Part shown: positions 37,352-49,772 of the stretch, one piece after another
How positions within the stretch are numbered: the first letter of the stretch is position 1
Layout of the letters: each line of letters begins with the position of its first letter
Source: Marinicauda pacifica
GTDB taxonomy: Bacteria > Pseudomonadota > Alphaproteobacteria > Caulobacterales > Maricaulaceae
Reading direction: 5' to 3'
Assembly: GCF_004793635.1 (NCBI RefSeq)
Contig: NZ_SRXV01000003.1
Coordinates: 1-64,000, forward strand
DNA length: 64,000 nt
Translations under genes and position numbers: made by a program
The notes under the pieces: model-generated
What the model saw: the letters and a program-made list of their open reading frames with translations, nothing else
The model's database searches: none
Told to the model about the DNA's origin: nothing

Positions 37352-38140
37352 TTATTTAAGAGGATCGACCGGTTTCACAACGCGCGCGAGCGTAATCGCG
37401 CTAACATTTGCGGCACCGGCCCGCTTCAGCGCCCGGGCACAGGCGCTGAGTGTAGCCCCGGTCGTGTAGACGTCGTCAACGAGCACAAGGTTCAGATCTT
37501 TCAGCGCCGCCGGCAGTTTTGTCCGCAATTTGAAGGCTCCGGCGACATTGCGGGCCCTGCCTTTCGCGCTCAGACCGCCCTGGCTGGGTGTGGCCCGTAC
37601 CCGCTCCAGCCAGTGAGCTGCAACCTCCAGCCCGGTCTCGCGCGAGAGTGCGCGCGCAAGCAGGAGGGATTGGTTGAAACGGCGCTGGCGCAGCCGCTTC
37701 GGATGAAGGGGTACCGGAACCAGCACGGCCGAGGGGCACAGGCAGTCATGTCCTGCCCGCGCCATCCAGCGCGCGAAGGCTTTCAGCCCGTCGGTTCGCC
37801 CACCATGCTTGAGCTGGAACACCAGCGCGCGACTCTGCTCATCGTAGACGAAGGCCGACCGGACACAGCTGAGCGGCAACGCACGCGCCGCACAGGGAGC
37901 ACACACGCCGCCTCGGCCGATCGCATACGGGAAAGGCGTTCCACACGCGTCACACCATGGCTGCTCCAGAAAGGTGATCCTGGTCCAGTCACCAGGAGAC
38001 AGCTCGCCAGGCGCACCGACATCCGTGTTGGAAATGGGCGAGAGCGGCGGCCACACGATATCGGCGAGGAGGCCGGCAAGCCGGCCCGCTTTTCTTTGCG
38101 ACCACTTCAGCCCATATCGGGTCCATGACTGATGCGACAC
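37352..38140 (-). CDS. comF: ComF-type phosphoribosyltransferase
   Basis: About 262 aa: an N-terminal zinc-finger segment (CDACGTPFPYAIG, then CAPCAA) and a C-terminal phosphoribosyltransferase fold with the PRPP loop LVLVDDVYTTGATLS. ComF helps DNA uptake in naturally competent bacteria; in others its role is open. The start is uncertain: no ATG fits, and the GTG at 38140 preserves the expected hydrophobic leader (RLAGLLADIVWPPL) but overlaps the divergent methyltransferase start by 16 bases. GTG at 38056 is an alternative that trims it. Confidence 0.8.
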   Translation of the reverse strand: MSHQSWTRYGLKWSQRKAGRLAGLLADIVWPPLSPISNTDVGAPGELSPGDWTRITFLEQPWCDACGTPFPYAIGRGGVCAPCAARALPLSCVRSAFVYDEQSRALVFQLKHGGRTDGLKAFARWMARAGHDCLCPSAVLVPVPLHPKRLRQRRFNQSLLLARALSRETGLEVAAHWLERVRATPSQGGLSAKGRARNVAGAFKLRTKLPAALKDLNLVLVDDVYTTGATLSACARALKRAGAANVSAITLARVVKPVDPLK

Positions 38141-39093
38141 ACGACATCCCCACCAACGCGTCCGCTGCCGGCCCGCACGGCGAGGGGCCGCCCCAGCTGT
38201 TCGATCGCGTATTGTTGAAGCAGCGCAAAAATCGCGCTGCAGGAGAATTTGACGACTATAACTTCCTTCACGCAAGAGCTGCGGAAGATTTGATTGACCG
38301 TGTCAGCGCAGTGACGCGCGATTTCGACACCTGTCTGGTACTGGGTGGAGGTGGCGCGGTAGGGCGTGCCTTGAAGAAGCGCCCAGACGTCGCCGGAAAA
38401 TTCGGTCATGTCATAGAGGCCGATCTGGCTCAGGGCCTGGCCAGGACAAGCACGTTCAAGGGCCTTGTGCTGGACGAAGAGCGTCTGCCCATCGCCGAGG
38501 AGAGCGTCGACATCGTGCTATCGTGTCTTTCGCTTCACTGGACCAACGATCTGGTCGGTGCGCTGATCCAGCTCAATCGCGCGCTGAGACCCGACGGCTT
38601 CTTCGCGGGCGCCCTTCTTGGCGGCTCGACCCTCACAGAATTGCGCCAGTCGATGATGGCTGCCGAAAGCGAGCTGGCTGGCGGCGTCAGCGCGCGCGTA
38701 TCGCCGTTTGCCGACACCATCGATATGGCCGGGCTGATGGCCCGCGCAGGATTTGCCATGCCGGTTAGTGACGTTGACCGGGTCACGGCACGCTACGGCA
38801 ATTCATTCGTGCTCATGCGCGATCTGCGAAAGATGGGTGAGACCAGCGTTCTGAAGACCCGGCCCCGCGAGCCGGTTACCAAACGCTTCTTCGTGCGAAC
38901 CGCCGAGATCTACTCGGAAAAATTCGCACATGAGGACGGCAAGATCCCTGCCACATTCGAGATACTACATGCGGCAGGCTGGGCCCCGCATCCCGATCAG
39001 CCGAAGCCCAAGCGACCGGGAAGTGCAACCGTCCGCCTGGCCGACGCGCTCGGCGTCGACGAGCGCAACGCCGGGCAGAAGGCCGGCGATTAG
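38125..39093 (+). CDS. SAM methyltransferase, NDUFAF5/BioC-like
   Basis: A 322-aa class I methyltransferase. It starts with PPQLFDRVLLKQRKNRAA, followed by DLIDRVSAVTRDFDTCLVLGGGG (SAM loop) and VDIVLSCLSLHWTNDLVGALIQLNRAL, the pattern of the alphaproteobacterial/mitochondrial NDUFAF5 (C20orf7) group. In mitochondria NDUFAF5 hydroxylates a complex I subunit; bacterial members may modify the same subunit, but methyl transfer to another target cannot be excluded. Divergent from comF. Confidence 0.85.
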   Translation: MTDATHDIPTNASAAGPHGEGPPQLFDRVLLKQRKNRAAGEFDDYNFLHARAAEDLIDRVSAVTRDFDTCLVLGGGGAVGRALKKRPDVAGKFGHVIEADLAQGLARTSTFKGLVLDEERLPIAEESVDIVLSCLSLHWTNDLVGALIQLNRALRPDGFFAGALLGGSTLTELRQSMMAAESELAGGVSARVSPFADTIDMAGLMARAGFAMPVSDVDRVTARYGNSFVLMRDLRKMGETSVLKTRPREPVTKRFFVRTAEIYSEKFAHEDGKIPATFEILHAAGWAPHPDQPKPKRPGSATVRLADALGVDERNAGQKAGD

Positions 39094-39239
39094 GGGAACA
39101 AGTCGGCGACGGTCTGGAAAAGCGCCTCGATCGAACCGCCGAGCGCGATAAGCGCGGCCACCAGGCCAAGCGCAATGAGCGCGGCGATCAGCGCGTACTC
39201 AATGCTTGTCGCCCCGTCCTCATCGCCGCAAAACGCCAT
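39090..39239 (-). CDS. Flp-family type IVb pilin
   Basis: A 49-aa prepilin: short leader MAFCGDEDG, then ATSIEYALIAALIALGLVAALIAL. Cleavage by a TadV-type prepilin peptidase after the glycine would leave the conserved glutamate at position 5. Flp pilins form adhesive Tad pili at the cell pole. No tad/cpa genes are near. The ATG shares its A with the mutT stop (TGATG), so translation is coupled to mutT. Its stop overlaps the convergent methyltransferase stop. It was found inside a longer spurious frame. Confidence 0.88.
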   Translation of the reverse strand: MAFCGDEDGATSIEYALIAALIALGLVAALIALGGSIEALFQTVADLFP

Positions 39240-39676
39240 CAGTCGATAACGCGCGTGCCCGTCCACCGGTCGCGAAGCTCGGCCGCCAGCGGCTTGTCGG
39301 CCTCGGGCATGGGATAATTCGATAGCTCGTTCGCCGCGACCCACGCGATATCCTGGCCTTCCCGGGGATCGGGAAAACCATCCCATTTGCGGCACACATA
39401 GAGCGGCATGAGAAGATGCCGTCCATCCTCGAGCGGATGGGATGCGAAGGCGAAAGGCTGCAGGCAACGTTCGCATGGCTCAATCCCCAATTCCTCGCGC
39501 AGCTCCCTTACCAGGGCCGCTTCGGGCGTCTCACCGGCCTCGACCTTGCCGCCGGGGAACTCCCACAGCCCGGCCAGCGCCTTGCCCTGGGGACGTTTCG
39601 CGATCAGCACGCGGCCATCGGTATCGAGCAGCGCGCAAGCGGAAACCAGCAGAATGTCCGTCCTGGGCGCGAGCAT
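39239..39676 (-). CDS. mutT: MutT-type Nudix hydrolase
   Basis: A 145-aa enzyme with an intact Nudix box (GGKVEAGETPEAALVRELRE then ELG), preceded by LWEFP as in MutT. It removes oxidised 8-oxo-dGTP from the nucleotide pool to limit mutation. I place the start at the ATG at 39676 (MLAPRTDILLV) with AGG upstream; an earlier frame start adds ten residues. It is coupled to the flp pilin gene downstream. Confidence 0.92.
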   Translation of the reverse strand: MLAPRTDILLVSACALLDTDGRVLIAKRPQGKALAGLWEFPGGKVEAGETPEAALVRELREELGIEPCERCLQPFAFASHPLEDGRHLLMPLYVCRKWDGFPDPREGQDIAWVAANELSNYPMPEADKPLAAELRDRWTGTRVID

Positions 39677-39727
39677 GGTAAAACCTGTTTGGTGAAAACG
39701 CTGCAAAGAAATCTGGTTGCCGGGGAC

Positions 39728-40717
39728 CTAACGCTCCCCGCCCGAAGAGTCAGTGTCGTTTTCAGCACCGCGCCCCGTCTCTTCGGTCTCCTGCGCACGC
39801 AGCTCGGCCGGCGCCGGGGCGGCCGAGCGGGTAACCGGGTAGGTTTCCCGGATCGTGTCGAGCAGGGTCTGAATCCCGTCCAGCGTCAGGAAACGCACGA
39901 TGCGCGGACGCATTTCGTCCAAGCTGGGCCTGGCCTGATTACGCCGGTCGACCACAGTCAGAACATGCCATCCAAATTCGGTCTGAAACGGCGCTGAGAT
40001 GCTGCCCACCGGCGTCTCGAAGGCGACGCCTGCAAAGCCGGGCAAAATCCCTTCTCGGGTAAAGTAGCCCAGATCGCCGCCCTCAAATCGCGTGGCCGGG
40101 TCCTGGCTGACCTGCGCGGCAAGCGTGGCAAAATCCTCGCCTTCGGCCAGAAGGCGCGCGACCTCGTCGGCCTCCTCGCGTGTGGACACCAGGATATGGC
40201 GTGCGCGCACTTCCTCGGTCGGCGGCACGAGGCGAACCTGTTCCTCGTAGACACGCTGAACCGCTTCGTCGCTGACGGACCGCGACACGGCAGTCTCGAC
40301 CAGCACGTTCCCCAGGATGCGCTCCTCGGCGGCAGCCAGCCGGCGGCGCGTTTCGGCATCGGCATCAAGACCCTGCCGGCGCGCTTCAAGAGCAAGGAGC
40401 CTCTGCTCGATCAACTCACTGAGCACCTGCTGGAATACCGGGTCTGCGGGGCGAAGCGCAGCGCCGTCTTCGACCAGATTCTGCGACACCGCCTCGCGCC
40501 GGACATCAGACATGTAGATTTGCGTTTCGCCGACACTTGCCGCGACGGCATCGTCCTCGCCCAGCGGCTCCAGAGTGATGAACGCATAGTCCACCGGCGC
40601 CCGCCGATCCGGCGCCGCCTGAGTCTCGGAGGGGGCGGGCCCCGCTTGTCCGCATGACGCCAGCGCCGCCAAACCCAGACCCGCGCAGACGATGCGAAGC
40701 AGAGACACTGCGGTCAT
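39728..40717 (-). CDS. Parvulin-type peptidylprolyl isomerase lipoprotein
   Basis: A 329-aa periplasmic foldase. The signal ends in a lipobox (LAALASC), so it is probably membrane-tethered. A SurA-like helical N-region (ELIEQRLLALEARRQG) precedes one parvulin domain (VRARHILVSTREEADEV; GGDLGYFTREGILPGF; FGWHVLTV). It would assist outer-membrane protein folding. Start at 40717 has AAGGA eight bases upstream. It diverges from secA, fitting a secretion context. Confidence 0.9.
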   Translation of the reverse strand: MTAVSLLRIVCAGLGLAALASCGQAGPAPSETQAAPDRRAPVDYAFITLEPLGEDDAVAASVGETQIYMSDVRREAVSQNLVEDGAALRPADPVFQQVLSELIEQRLLALEARRQGLDADAETRRRLAAAEERILGNVLVETAVSRSVSDEAVQRVYEEQVRLVPPTEEVRARHILVSTREEADEVARLLAEGEDFATLAAQVSQDPATRFEGGDLGYFTREGILPGFAGVAFETPVGSISAPFQTEFGWHVLTVVDRRNQARPSLDEMRPRIVRFLTLDGIQTLLDTIRETYPVTRSAAPAPAELRAQETEETGRGAENDTDSSGGER

Positions 40718-40917
40718 TTCAGCAATCCTTAGATCCCGATGAAGCTGCGACAGCTGGGAAGCCCGGCTCGATTGACACCCCATCACCGCCTCCTTAAGTC
40801 AGCAAAGACCTGAATATCGGTCGGATTATGTCGACTGGCGGCGCAATTGCACGCCCCCCTTTCCGGCTCCGGCCACCTGCCACTTGTTTCGACCTTCGCC
40901 TCGAGGCCCATTACGTC

Positions 40918-43701
<2,784 letters not shown>

Positions 43702-43818
43702 CGAGGTAATGATCGCCATTACTTTTGCCCGTCACCGCCCCTAAGTAAGGTCCCGTTCACCTCTGGCGCGTACCAAATTACTCCCAAAGCGTGAAGACAC
43801 GTGGGCTGGGAGGCCAGA

Positions 43819-44985
43819 ATGGGGAGTTTAAGGCTCGCATATTGCGTCGCCGCGATCGGCGGTCTCCTAGTCGGAGGCCTTGTTGCCATCGCGATCTACG
43901 ATCGCGTTCTCGACGCGCTCACCCAGGACGCGCGTGAAGAACTCGAGCTGGAGATCGCCCAGCGCGCCCCATCCGAACTCACCACGTTCGACCAGCTCGT
44001 CAACGTGGAACTGCGCACGGTCGAACTCTTCTTTCGCTATTTCGATACGCTTCCCGAAGAGACGGTCAACGAGGTCTTCGCGGCCGCCTTCCCCGAATTC
44101 GGCGACGGAACCCGGCGCTCTCCCCCGAGCTATTTCGACGGCCATGTATCGGAAGACGGTACGCTGACCTACGGCATCGGCGCATTTGCCGGGTTACGCG
44201 CAGGTCTGGACGCCGATCAGAAGCGTATCCTGACCGCCGCATTCCTCACCGTCCGACAGGCCGGCCCGGCCCTGGCCGGGGAGCTGGACAATCTCTATTT
44301 CACCGACGCGAACGACAACCTGATCATGTTCGGTCCCGATCGCGAGGACCGCCTGCTTTTCTATCGCGAACGCGCACCGGCCGATTTTTCCTTCCAGTCC
44401 CTGCCGATCGTGGAGGTCGTCAAACCGGCCAACAATCCCATGGGAAGCACGGCCTGCACGGGCCTCGATCGTATCATTTCACAGACCGACGGGACGGCCC
44501 TTACCATCGGATGCCTGACGCCGCTGCGTGCAGCCGGCCGTCATCTGGGCTCCATAGGAACGACGCTGGACACGACCGACTACCTCTACACGGCCGTTAC
44601 CGAGCCTGGCGCGGCAATCATCACGCGGTCAGGCGAGTTGATCGCCCACCGCGATCTACTGCAGGATGCAGCGATCGACCGGTCCAGAGCCGACGAGGTA
44701 GCCCGGCGCATACAGCCCGAAATCATGGCCCGGACCATCAACGGCCAGGGCCGGCCAAGCGGTGTCGTGGAACATCCCGGCCGGAACGGTCAGATCGGCT
44801 ATATCCGTCTGTCCGCGCCGGGCTGGTACATCGTCAACTATCGTGAGTACGGGCCGGTAGAGCTTCAGGCGGCCGGGTTTGCCCTGGCCATCGCGATGAT
44901 CATCCTGATCGCCTTCCTCTCGCAAGCCAGGCTGATCGCCCGGTACCTGCCCTTTGGACCGAACGCCCGACTGAACGAGCACTAG
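43819..44985 (+). CDS. Orphan periplasmic sensor-like membrane protein
   Basis: A 388-aa protein with an N-terminal transmembrane helix (about 5-27), a roughly 320-residue periplasmic region resembling a Cache/CHASE-type sensor (two lobes, for example [17 protein letters not shown] and [21 protein letters not shown]), and a second helix near 345-370. Only about 18 residues follow, so no kinase, cyclase or HAMP output domain is present. The start has GGGAGG five bases upstream. Family unknown. Its stop overlaps the convergent accA stop. Confidence 0.7.
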   Translation: MGSLRLAYCVAAIGGLLVGGLVAIAIYDRVLDALTQDAREELELEIAQRAPSELTTFDQLVNVELRTVELFFRYFDTLPEETVNEVFAAAFPEFGDGTRRSPPSYFDGHVSEDGTLTYGIGAFAGLRAGLDADQKRILTAAFLTVRQAGPALAGELDNLYFTDANDNLIMFGPDREDRLLFYRERAPADFSFQSLPIVEVVKPANNPMGSTACTGLDRIISQTDGTALTIGCLTPLRAAGRHLGSIGTTLDTTDYLYTAVTEPGAAIITRSGELIAHRDLLQDAAIDRSRADEVARRIQPEIMARTINGQGRPSGVVEHPGRNGQIGYIRLSAPGWYIVNYREYGPVELQAAGFALAIAMIILIAFLSQARLIARYLPFGPNARLNEH

Positions 44986-45965
44986 TCCTCGTCGAGCAGG
45001 CTGCGTCCGATGCGCAAGAAGCGCTCGCGGCGGCGCTGGCGCAGGGTCGCCGGGTCGAGCCCGTCGAGATGGCGCAACTCGGTTTCGATGGCGTCCCCGA
45101 CCGCATCCATGGTCTTAGGCCGGTTGCGATGGGCGCCCCCGACCGGCTCCTCAATGATCTTGTCGATGATCTTCAGGCCCAGAAGATCCTGCGCCGTCAC
45201 CTTCATCGCCACGGCCGCATCCTTGGCCCGCGCCCCGTCCCGCCACAGGATGGACGCGCAACCTTCGGGCGAGATCACCGAGTAGATCGAGTGTTCCAGC
45301 ATCAGCACGCTGTTGGCCGAGGCAATGGCCACCGCGCCGCCCGATCCGCCTTCCCCGGTAATGACCGACACCAGGGGCGTACCCAAAGTGAGACAGCGTT
45401 CGGTCGAGCGGGCAATCGCCTCGGACTGGCCGCGCTCCTCGGCGCCGATACCGGGGTAGGCGCCGGCTGTGTCGACCAGGGTGACGACGGGCAGGTCAAA
45501 GCGTTCGGCCAGGTCCATCAACCGGATGGCCTTGCGGTAACCTTCAGGACGCGCCATGCCGAAATTGTGCTTGATACGTGATTGGGTGTCGTGGCCTTTC
45601 TCGTGGCCCATGACCACTACCGGGCGACCGCGAAGCCGACCCAGTCCGCCGATAATGGCAAAGTCCTCGCCGAAGCGGCGGTCGCCGGACAATTCCTCGA
45701 AGTCTGAAATCAGGTGACCGATATAATCACGCAGATGCGGGCGCTCGGGATGGCGCGCGACGAGCGTCTTGCGCCAAGGGTCCAGCTTTCCATAGAGGGT
45801 ACGCAGCTGCTCGGCCGATTTCTGGCGCAGCCGGGAAACCTCCTCCGCGGCGTCCGGCGCGTCCTCGCCGGACTTGGCCAGGACGCTCTCCAGTTCCTCG
45901 ATCTTGGCATCGAGCTCTGCGATCGGACGTTCGAAATCAAGATAAGTACGCGCAGGATTCGACAT
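44982..45965 (-). CDS. accA: Acetyl-CoA carboxyltransferase subunit alpha
   Basis: A 327-aa subunit of the carboxyltransferase that moves CO2 from biotin to acetyl-CoA, the first step of fatty-acid synthesis. The N-terminal coiled coil ([14 protein letters not shown]) and the crotonase-like core ([42 protein letters not shown]) are intact. I start at 45965 ([12 protein letters not shown]); the longer frame extends through the promoter of the next gene. Confidence 0.96.
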   Translation of the reverse strand: MSNPARTYLDFERPIAELDAKIEELESVLAKSGEDAPDAAEEVSRLRQKSAEQLRTLYGKLDPWRKTLVARHPERPHLRDYIGHLISDFEELSGDRRFGEDFAIIGGLGRLRGRPVVVMGHEKGHDTQSRIKHNFGMARPEGYRKAIRLMDLAERFDLPVVTLVDTAGAYPGIGAEERGQSEAIARSTERCLTLGTPLVSVITGEGGSGGAVAIASANSVLMLEHSIYSVISPEGCASILWRDGARAKDAAVAMKVTAQDLLGLKIIDKIIEEPVGGAHRNRPKTMDAVGDAIETELRHLDGLDPATLRQRRRERFLRIGRSLLDED

Positions 45966-46153
45966 AGGACCTTGAAAACACTGGCGCCGCGAAATGCGGC
46001 CGGCTGATGAGGTGAGCCCACATAGCAGTGGCGGCAGGCCTGCGCAAACTAGCTGCGGGAAGCAGTCAGCGCAATCACACCAAACCGTGGGCCAGCCCGC
46101 CCTCTCCAGTGCCCGACATGTGACGACCTGGCTTGACGCCGCCACGCCTTTTC

Positions 46154-46199
46154 TGCAAACGGTTCGCAAATTCATTCTCAGGTGCGGGCTGCAGGAAGG
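46154..46199 (+). promoter_or_regulatory. Candidate iron operator and ribosome site before second TonB receptor
   Basis: TGCAAACGGTTC (46154-46165) differs by one base from the motif upstream of the first TonB receptor and is followed by GCAAATTC. AGGAAGG (46193-46199) is a strong ribosome binding site placed for the ATG at 46206, which is out of frame with the receptor. Function inferred. Confidence 0.5.
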
Positions 46200-46205
46200 C
46201 AAATC

Positions 46206-48370
46206 ATGAAGACGCAGGTCTGGCGGCAACGCTGGCGCTATCCACCGCACTGTCTCCCGCTTTTGCGCAGGATATGCCGAGCTCCGGGGAAACCGGAACC
46301 GAAGACGTGATCGTGGTGACCGGCGGCTCCCAGGTCCGCCTGGCAGACCTTTACGCCGGCGGTCAGGTCGCTCGGGGCGCACGCGCCGGCCTGTTCGGCA
46401 ATATCGACATGATGGACTCGCCCTTCCAGGCGACCGCCTATACCGAGCTGCTCATTCGCGACCAGCAGGCCCGCAGCGTGGGCGACGTTCTGGCGAACGA
46501 TCCGGTCGTGCGCGTGGCCAAGGGCTTCGGCAACTTCCAGGAACTCTATGTCGTGCGCGGCTTCCCGGTCTATTCCGATGACATGACCTATAACGGGGTC
46601 TACGGCATCCTGCCGCGCCAGTACGTCGCGGCCGAACTGATTGAACGCGTTGAAGTCTTTCGCGGCGCCAACTCCTTCCTGAACGGTGCCGCGCCGGGCG
46701 GCAGCGGGGTCGGTGGCGCATTCAACCTCGTACCGAAGCGCGCGCCGGACGAGGACCTGAACCGGATCACCCTGGGCTATGAGAGCAACGCCCATCTTTA
46801 CGGCGCGGCCGACATCGCGCGCCGCTTCGGTGAAGACGACGCCTTCGGCATTCGCGCGAACGCTGCCTTGCGGAGCGGCGAGACCGCGATCGACGACCAG
46901 GACCGCGACCTGTCCCTCCTCTCCTTCGGTACGGACTATCGCGGCGAGCGCCTGCGCCTGTCGGCCGATATCAGCTATCAGGACCACCGCATCGACGCGC
47001 CGCGCCCGCAGGTCACGCCGCTGGGCGACGTTCCGGCAGTTCCTGGAAGCGAGACCAATTACGCTCAGCCCTGGACCTTCACCGACGAGCGCCAGCTCTT
47101 CGGCGTCGTGCGCGCCGAGTATGACTTTACCGACTGGTTGAGCGGATGGGCCGCCGCCGGGGCACGCAATGGCGAGGAAGAAAACCGCCTGGCCAACCCC
47201 TCGGCCACCGCGATCGGCACCACCAGCGCCTACCGGTTCGACAATACGCGCGAGGACGATGTGATCTCCGCCGATGCGGGTCTTCGCGCCGACTTCGTCA
47301 CCGGGGCAATCGCGCACCGGCTCATCGCATCGGCTTCGGCCATTGAGAGCGAAAGCCGCAATGCCTACGCGTTTTCCAGCTTCGCCGGCTTTTCCGGAAA
47401 CCTGTACGAGCCGTTTGCCGTCACCCCTCCGGCGGCAGACTTCTTCGTCGGGGGTGATCTCGACGATCCGCTGGTCACCGAGGAAGTCAGCAATTCCAGC
47501 TTCGCGCTGGCCGACATGATTTCGTTCTTTGATGGGCGCCTTCTGACCACGCTCGGCGTGCGCTTCCAGGACATCGAGACACGCTCCTTCGACTATAATT
47601 CCGGCGCGCAGATATCCACCTATAGCGACGATGCATTCACGCCGGCCGTTGGCCTGGTCTATCGCGCCAGCGAACAGATTTCGCTCTACGCCAACTACGC
47701 CGAGAGCCTGCAGCCCAGCCAGGTTGCCCCCGCGACATCGGGCGGCGTGCCGATCCTGAATGCAGGCGAGATCCTGGACCCGTTCCGGGGAGAGCAGATC
47801 GAAGCCGGTGTGAAGTATGACGGTGGCGATTTCGGCGCGACGTTTGCCGTCTTCGAACTCAACAAGCCAAGTGCCATCGTGGTCGACCAGCGCTTCACCG
47901 ACGGGGGTGAACAGCAGGTGCGCGGGGTGGAGCTGACCGTGTTCGGCGAGCCGGTCGAAGGCCTGCGCCTGATCGGCGGAGCGACCTTGCTCGATGCGGA
48001 GCTGTCGCGCACGCAGGGCGGAACGAACGAGGGCAACACGCCCATCGGCATCCCGGAAGTCCAGTTCAATGCGAACGTGGAATGGGACGTGCGCGCCGTT
48101 TCCGGCCTGACGCTGGACGCCCGCGTGATCCACACCGGCAGCCAATATGTCAATGAAAGCAATACAGTAGAGCTCACAGACTGGACACGCTTCGATGCCG
48201 GTCTGCGCTACACCGTGACCGTGCAGGAGCGCGACGTGGCGCTCAGGGCTCGGGTGGAAAACCTCTTCGATGAGAAGTATTGGGCGTCCACCGGCGGCTA
48301 TCCCGGCGCCAATTATCTGGTCCAGGGCGAGCCGCGTACCGTGAAGCTCTCCGCTTCGGTGGACTTCTGA
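46206..48370 (+). CDS. TonB-dependent siderophore receptor, frameshifted signal peptide
   Basis: An outer-membrane receptor with plug ([38 protein letters not shown]) and full barrel, of the siderophore branch (FhuA/FpvA-like). The ATG at 46206 has a perfect ribosome site but reads out of frame and stops after 34 codons. The receptor frame lacks any plausible start but contains the rest of a signal peptide ([19 protein letters not shown]). Adding one base near 46212-46216 would give [21 protein letters not shown]. So one base appears missing: a sequence error or a disabled allele. Followed by PepSY-type genes that suit iron reduction after uptake. Confidence 0.8.
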
Positions 48371-48381
48371 CCCTGAAGGAG

Positions 48382-48405
48382 CGGGCCGGGCGATGACCCG
48401 GCCCG
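48382..48405 (+). other. Intergenic hairpin inside the receptor operon
   Basis: CGGGCCGGG (48382-48390), loop CGATGA, CCCGGCCCG (48397-48405). No T-tract follows. It lies between the receptor stop and the PepSY gene start and could set relative expression by stabilising or attenuating mRNA. Confidence 0.55.
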
Positions 48406-48412
48406 GCCGCGC

Positions 48413-49561
48413 ATGACGTCACGCAGTTTGAAAGCCTGGTCGGTTGTGCACACCTGGACGAGCCTGGTGTGCACGCTTTTCCTGCTGATGCTGTGTGTGA
48501 CAGGGCTTCCCCTGATCTTTCACGACGAATTCGAGGACGCGCTGAACCCGGATGCTTGGCAGGCGGCGAATCCGGACGGTCCCATGTTGAGCCTGGATGC
48601 GATCCTGGGAGTTGCGCTGGAGAACCGGCCCGGGGAAGTCCCCCTCTTCATGAGCTTCGATACCGACCGGCCCGTGGTCAATGTGACGACCGGGCCGACC
48701 CCGGATGCCCCTGGTCCGCAAATGCATTTCGCCTCCTTCGACCGGACCAGCGGCGAGCTGGTCCCGCCGCGTGCCGATGCCGGTGGGGTGATGGATTTCC
48801 TCCTGCAATTGCACACCGACATGTTCCTGGGGCTACCGGGAATGCTGTTCCTGGGCGCGATGGGGATGATGTTCCTGGCCGCGATCGTGTCCGGCGTCGT
48901 GCTCTACCTGCCCTTCATGCGCAAGCAGGCGTTCGGCACGTTGCGCGTGAACCGGACCCGGCGCATCAAGTGGCTGGATTATCACAACCTTCTCGGCATC
49001 GTGACGCTGGCCTGGGTGATTGTTGTCGGTGCCACGGGCGTCATCAACACGCTGGCGACACCGATTTTCGACCTCTGGAAAGCCGAAGCACTCGCCGATC
49101 TGACCGCACCTTATCCCCACCGGAACGTGCCACTACCGGCTGCTATGAGCTCATTAGATCAAGCCGTGGCGCAGGCCGTTGACGCCGCTCCCGACATGAC
49201 TCTCCAGTTCGTTGCCTTTCCCGGAGGCGATTTCTCTACTGACTTCCATTACGCCGTCTTCCTGCATGGCGACACCGCGCTGACCGAGCATCTGATCACG
49301 CCGGCGCTCATCGATGCCGAAACCGGCGCGTTCGCGGGCATGCGTGAAATGCCCTGGTACACCCAGGCGCTCTCGCTCTCGAAGCCGCTGCACTTCGGCG
49401 ACTATGGCGGGCTGGCGCTCAAGCTGCTCTGGGCGATCCTGGATCTCGCCGCCATCGGGGTTCTGGCCACCGGACTCTATCTCTGGGCGGCGCGGGTCAG
49501 ACGCCCCAAGCCGCGCCATTTGTCCGAGACCACGCTGGCCGCGCAGGAGCCGGCGCAATGA
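48413..49561 (+). CDS. PepSY-TM membrane protein
   Basis: A 382-aa inner-membrane protein of the PepSY-associated TM helix family (PiuB-like). Helices occur near 12-34, 138-162, 190-212 and 340-362; conserved histidines after helix edges (VVHTWTSL, LLQLHTDMFLG, WLDYHNLLG, KPLHFGDYGG) could bind haem or metal. Members often sit with siderophore receptors and are thought to reduce ferric siderophores at the inner membrane. Located 42 bp after the receptor. Role inferred from context. Confidence 0.85.
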   Translation: MTSRSLKAWSVVHTWTSLVCTLFLLMLCVTGLPLIFHDEFEDALNPDAWQAANPDGPMLSLDAILGVALENRPGEVPLFMSFDTDRPVVNVTTGPTPDAPGPQMHFASFDRTSGELVPPRADAGGVMDFLLQLHTDMFLGLPGMLFLGAMGMMFLAAIVSGVVLYLPFMRKQAFGTLRVNRTRRIKWLDYHNLLGIVTLAWVIVVGATGVINTLATPIFDLWKAEALADLTAPYPHRNVPLPAAMSSLDQAVAQAVDAAPDMTLQFVAFPGGDFSTDFHYAVFLHGDTALTEHLITPALIDAETGAFAGMREMPWYTQALSLSKPLHFGDYGGLALKLLWAILDLAAIGVLATGLYLWAARVRRPKPRHLSETTLAAQEPAQ

Positions 49562-49758
49562 GGGCATACGAGTCCCGCCAGTCGCGCAAGAGAACGGCGA
49601 TAGAGGTCTTCGCCTGGCCGACGGTCATCGCGGCGGTGTCGCTGTTCGGGCTGATCGCCGCGCTGATCGGCCATGGCGGGTATGACGTGCTGGGGGCGCT
49701 CGCCCTCCTCGTCCCGGTCGCCGCCGGGGTCTGGGCGTGGATGACGCGCCGGCGCTAA
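49558..49758 (+). CDS. Tiny membrane partner of the PepSY protein
   Basis: A 66-aa protein with two transmembrane helices (about 18-38 and 44-62) and Arg-rich ends. Its ATG overlaps the PepSY gene stop by four bases (ATGA), so the two are translationally coupled and the products may associate. No family recognised. Confidence 0.75.
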   Translation: MRAYESRQSRKRTAIEVFAWPTVIAAVSLFGLIAALIGHGGYDVLGALALLVPVAAGVWAWMTRRR

Positions 49759-49772
49759 GGTCTTGCCTGGTC

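Noticed and set aside
46133-46205. TTG start for the second TonB receptor
   Set aside because: It would give a cysteine- and arginine-rich leader that is no signal peptide, has no ribosome site, and runs through the promoter region. A one-base frameshift explains the sequence better.
45966-46382. N-terminal extension of accA to 466 residues
   Set aside because: The added part covers the neighbouring promoter and start of the TonB receptor. AccA normally begins near [12 protein letters not shown].
46238-48145. 635-codon open frame antisense to the second TonB receptor
   Set aside because: Composition is that of a shadow frame; the receptor motifs on the plus strand are clear.
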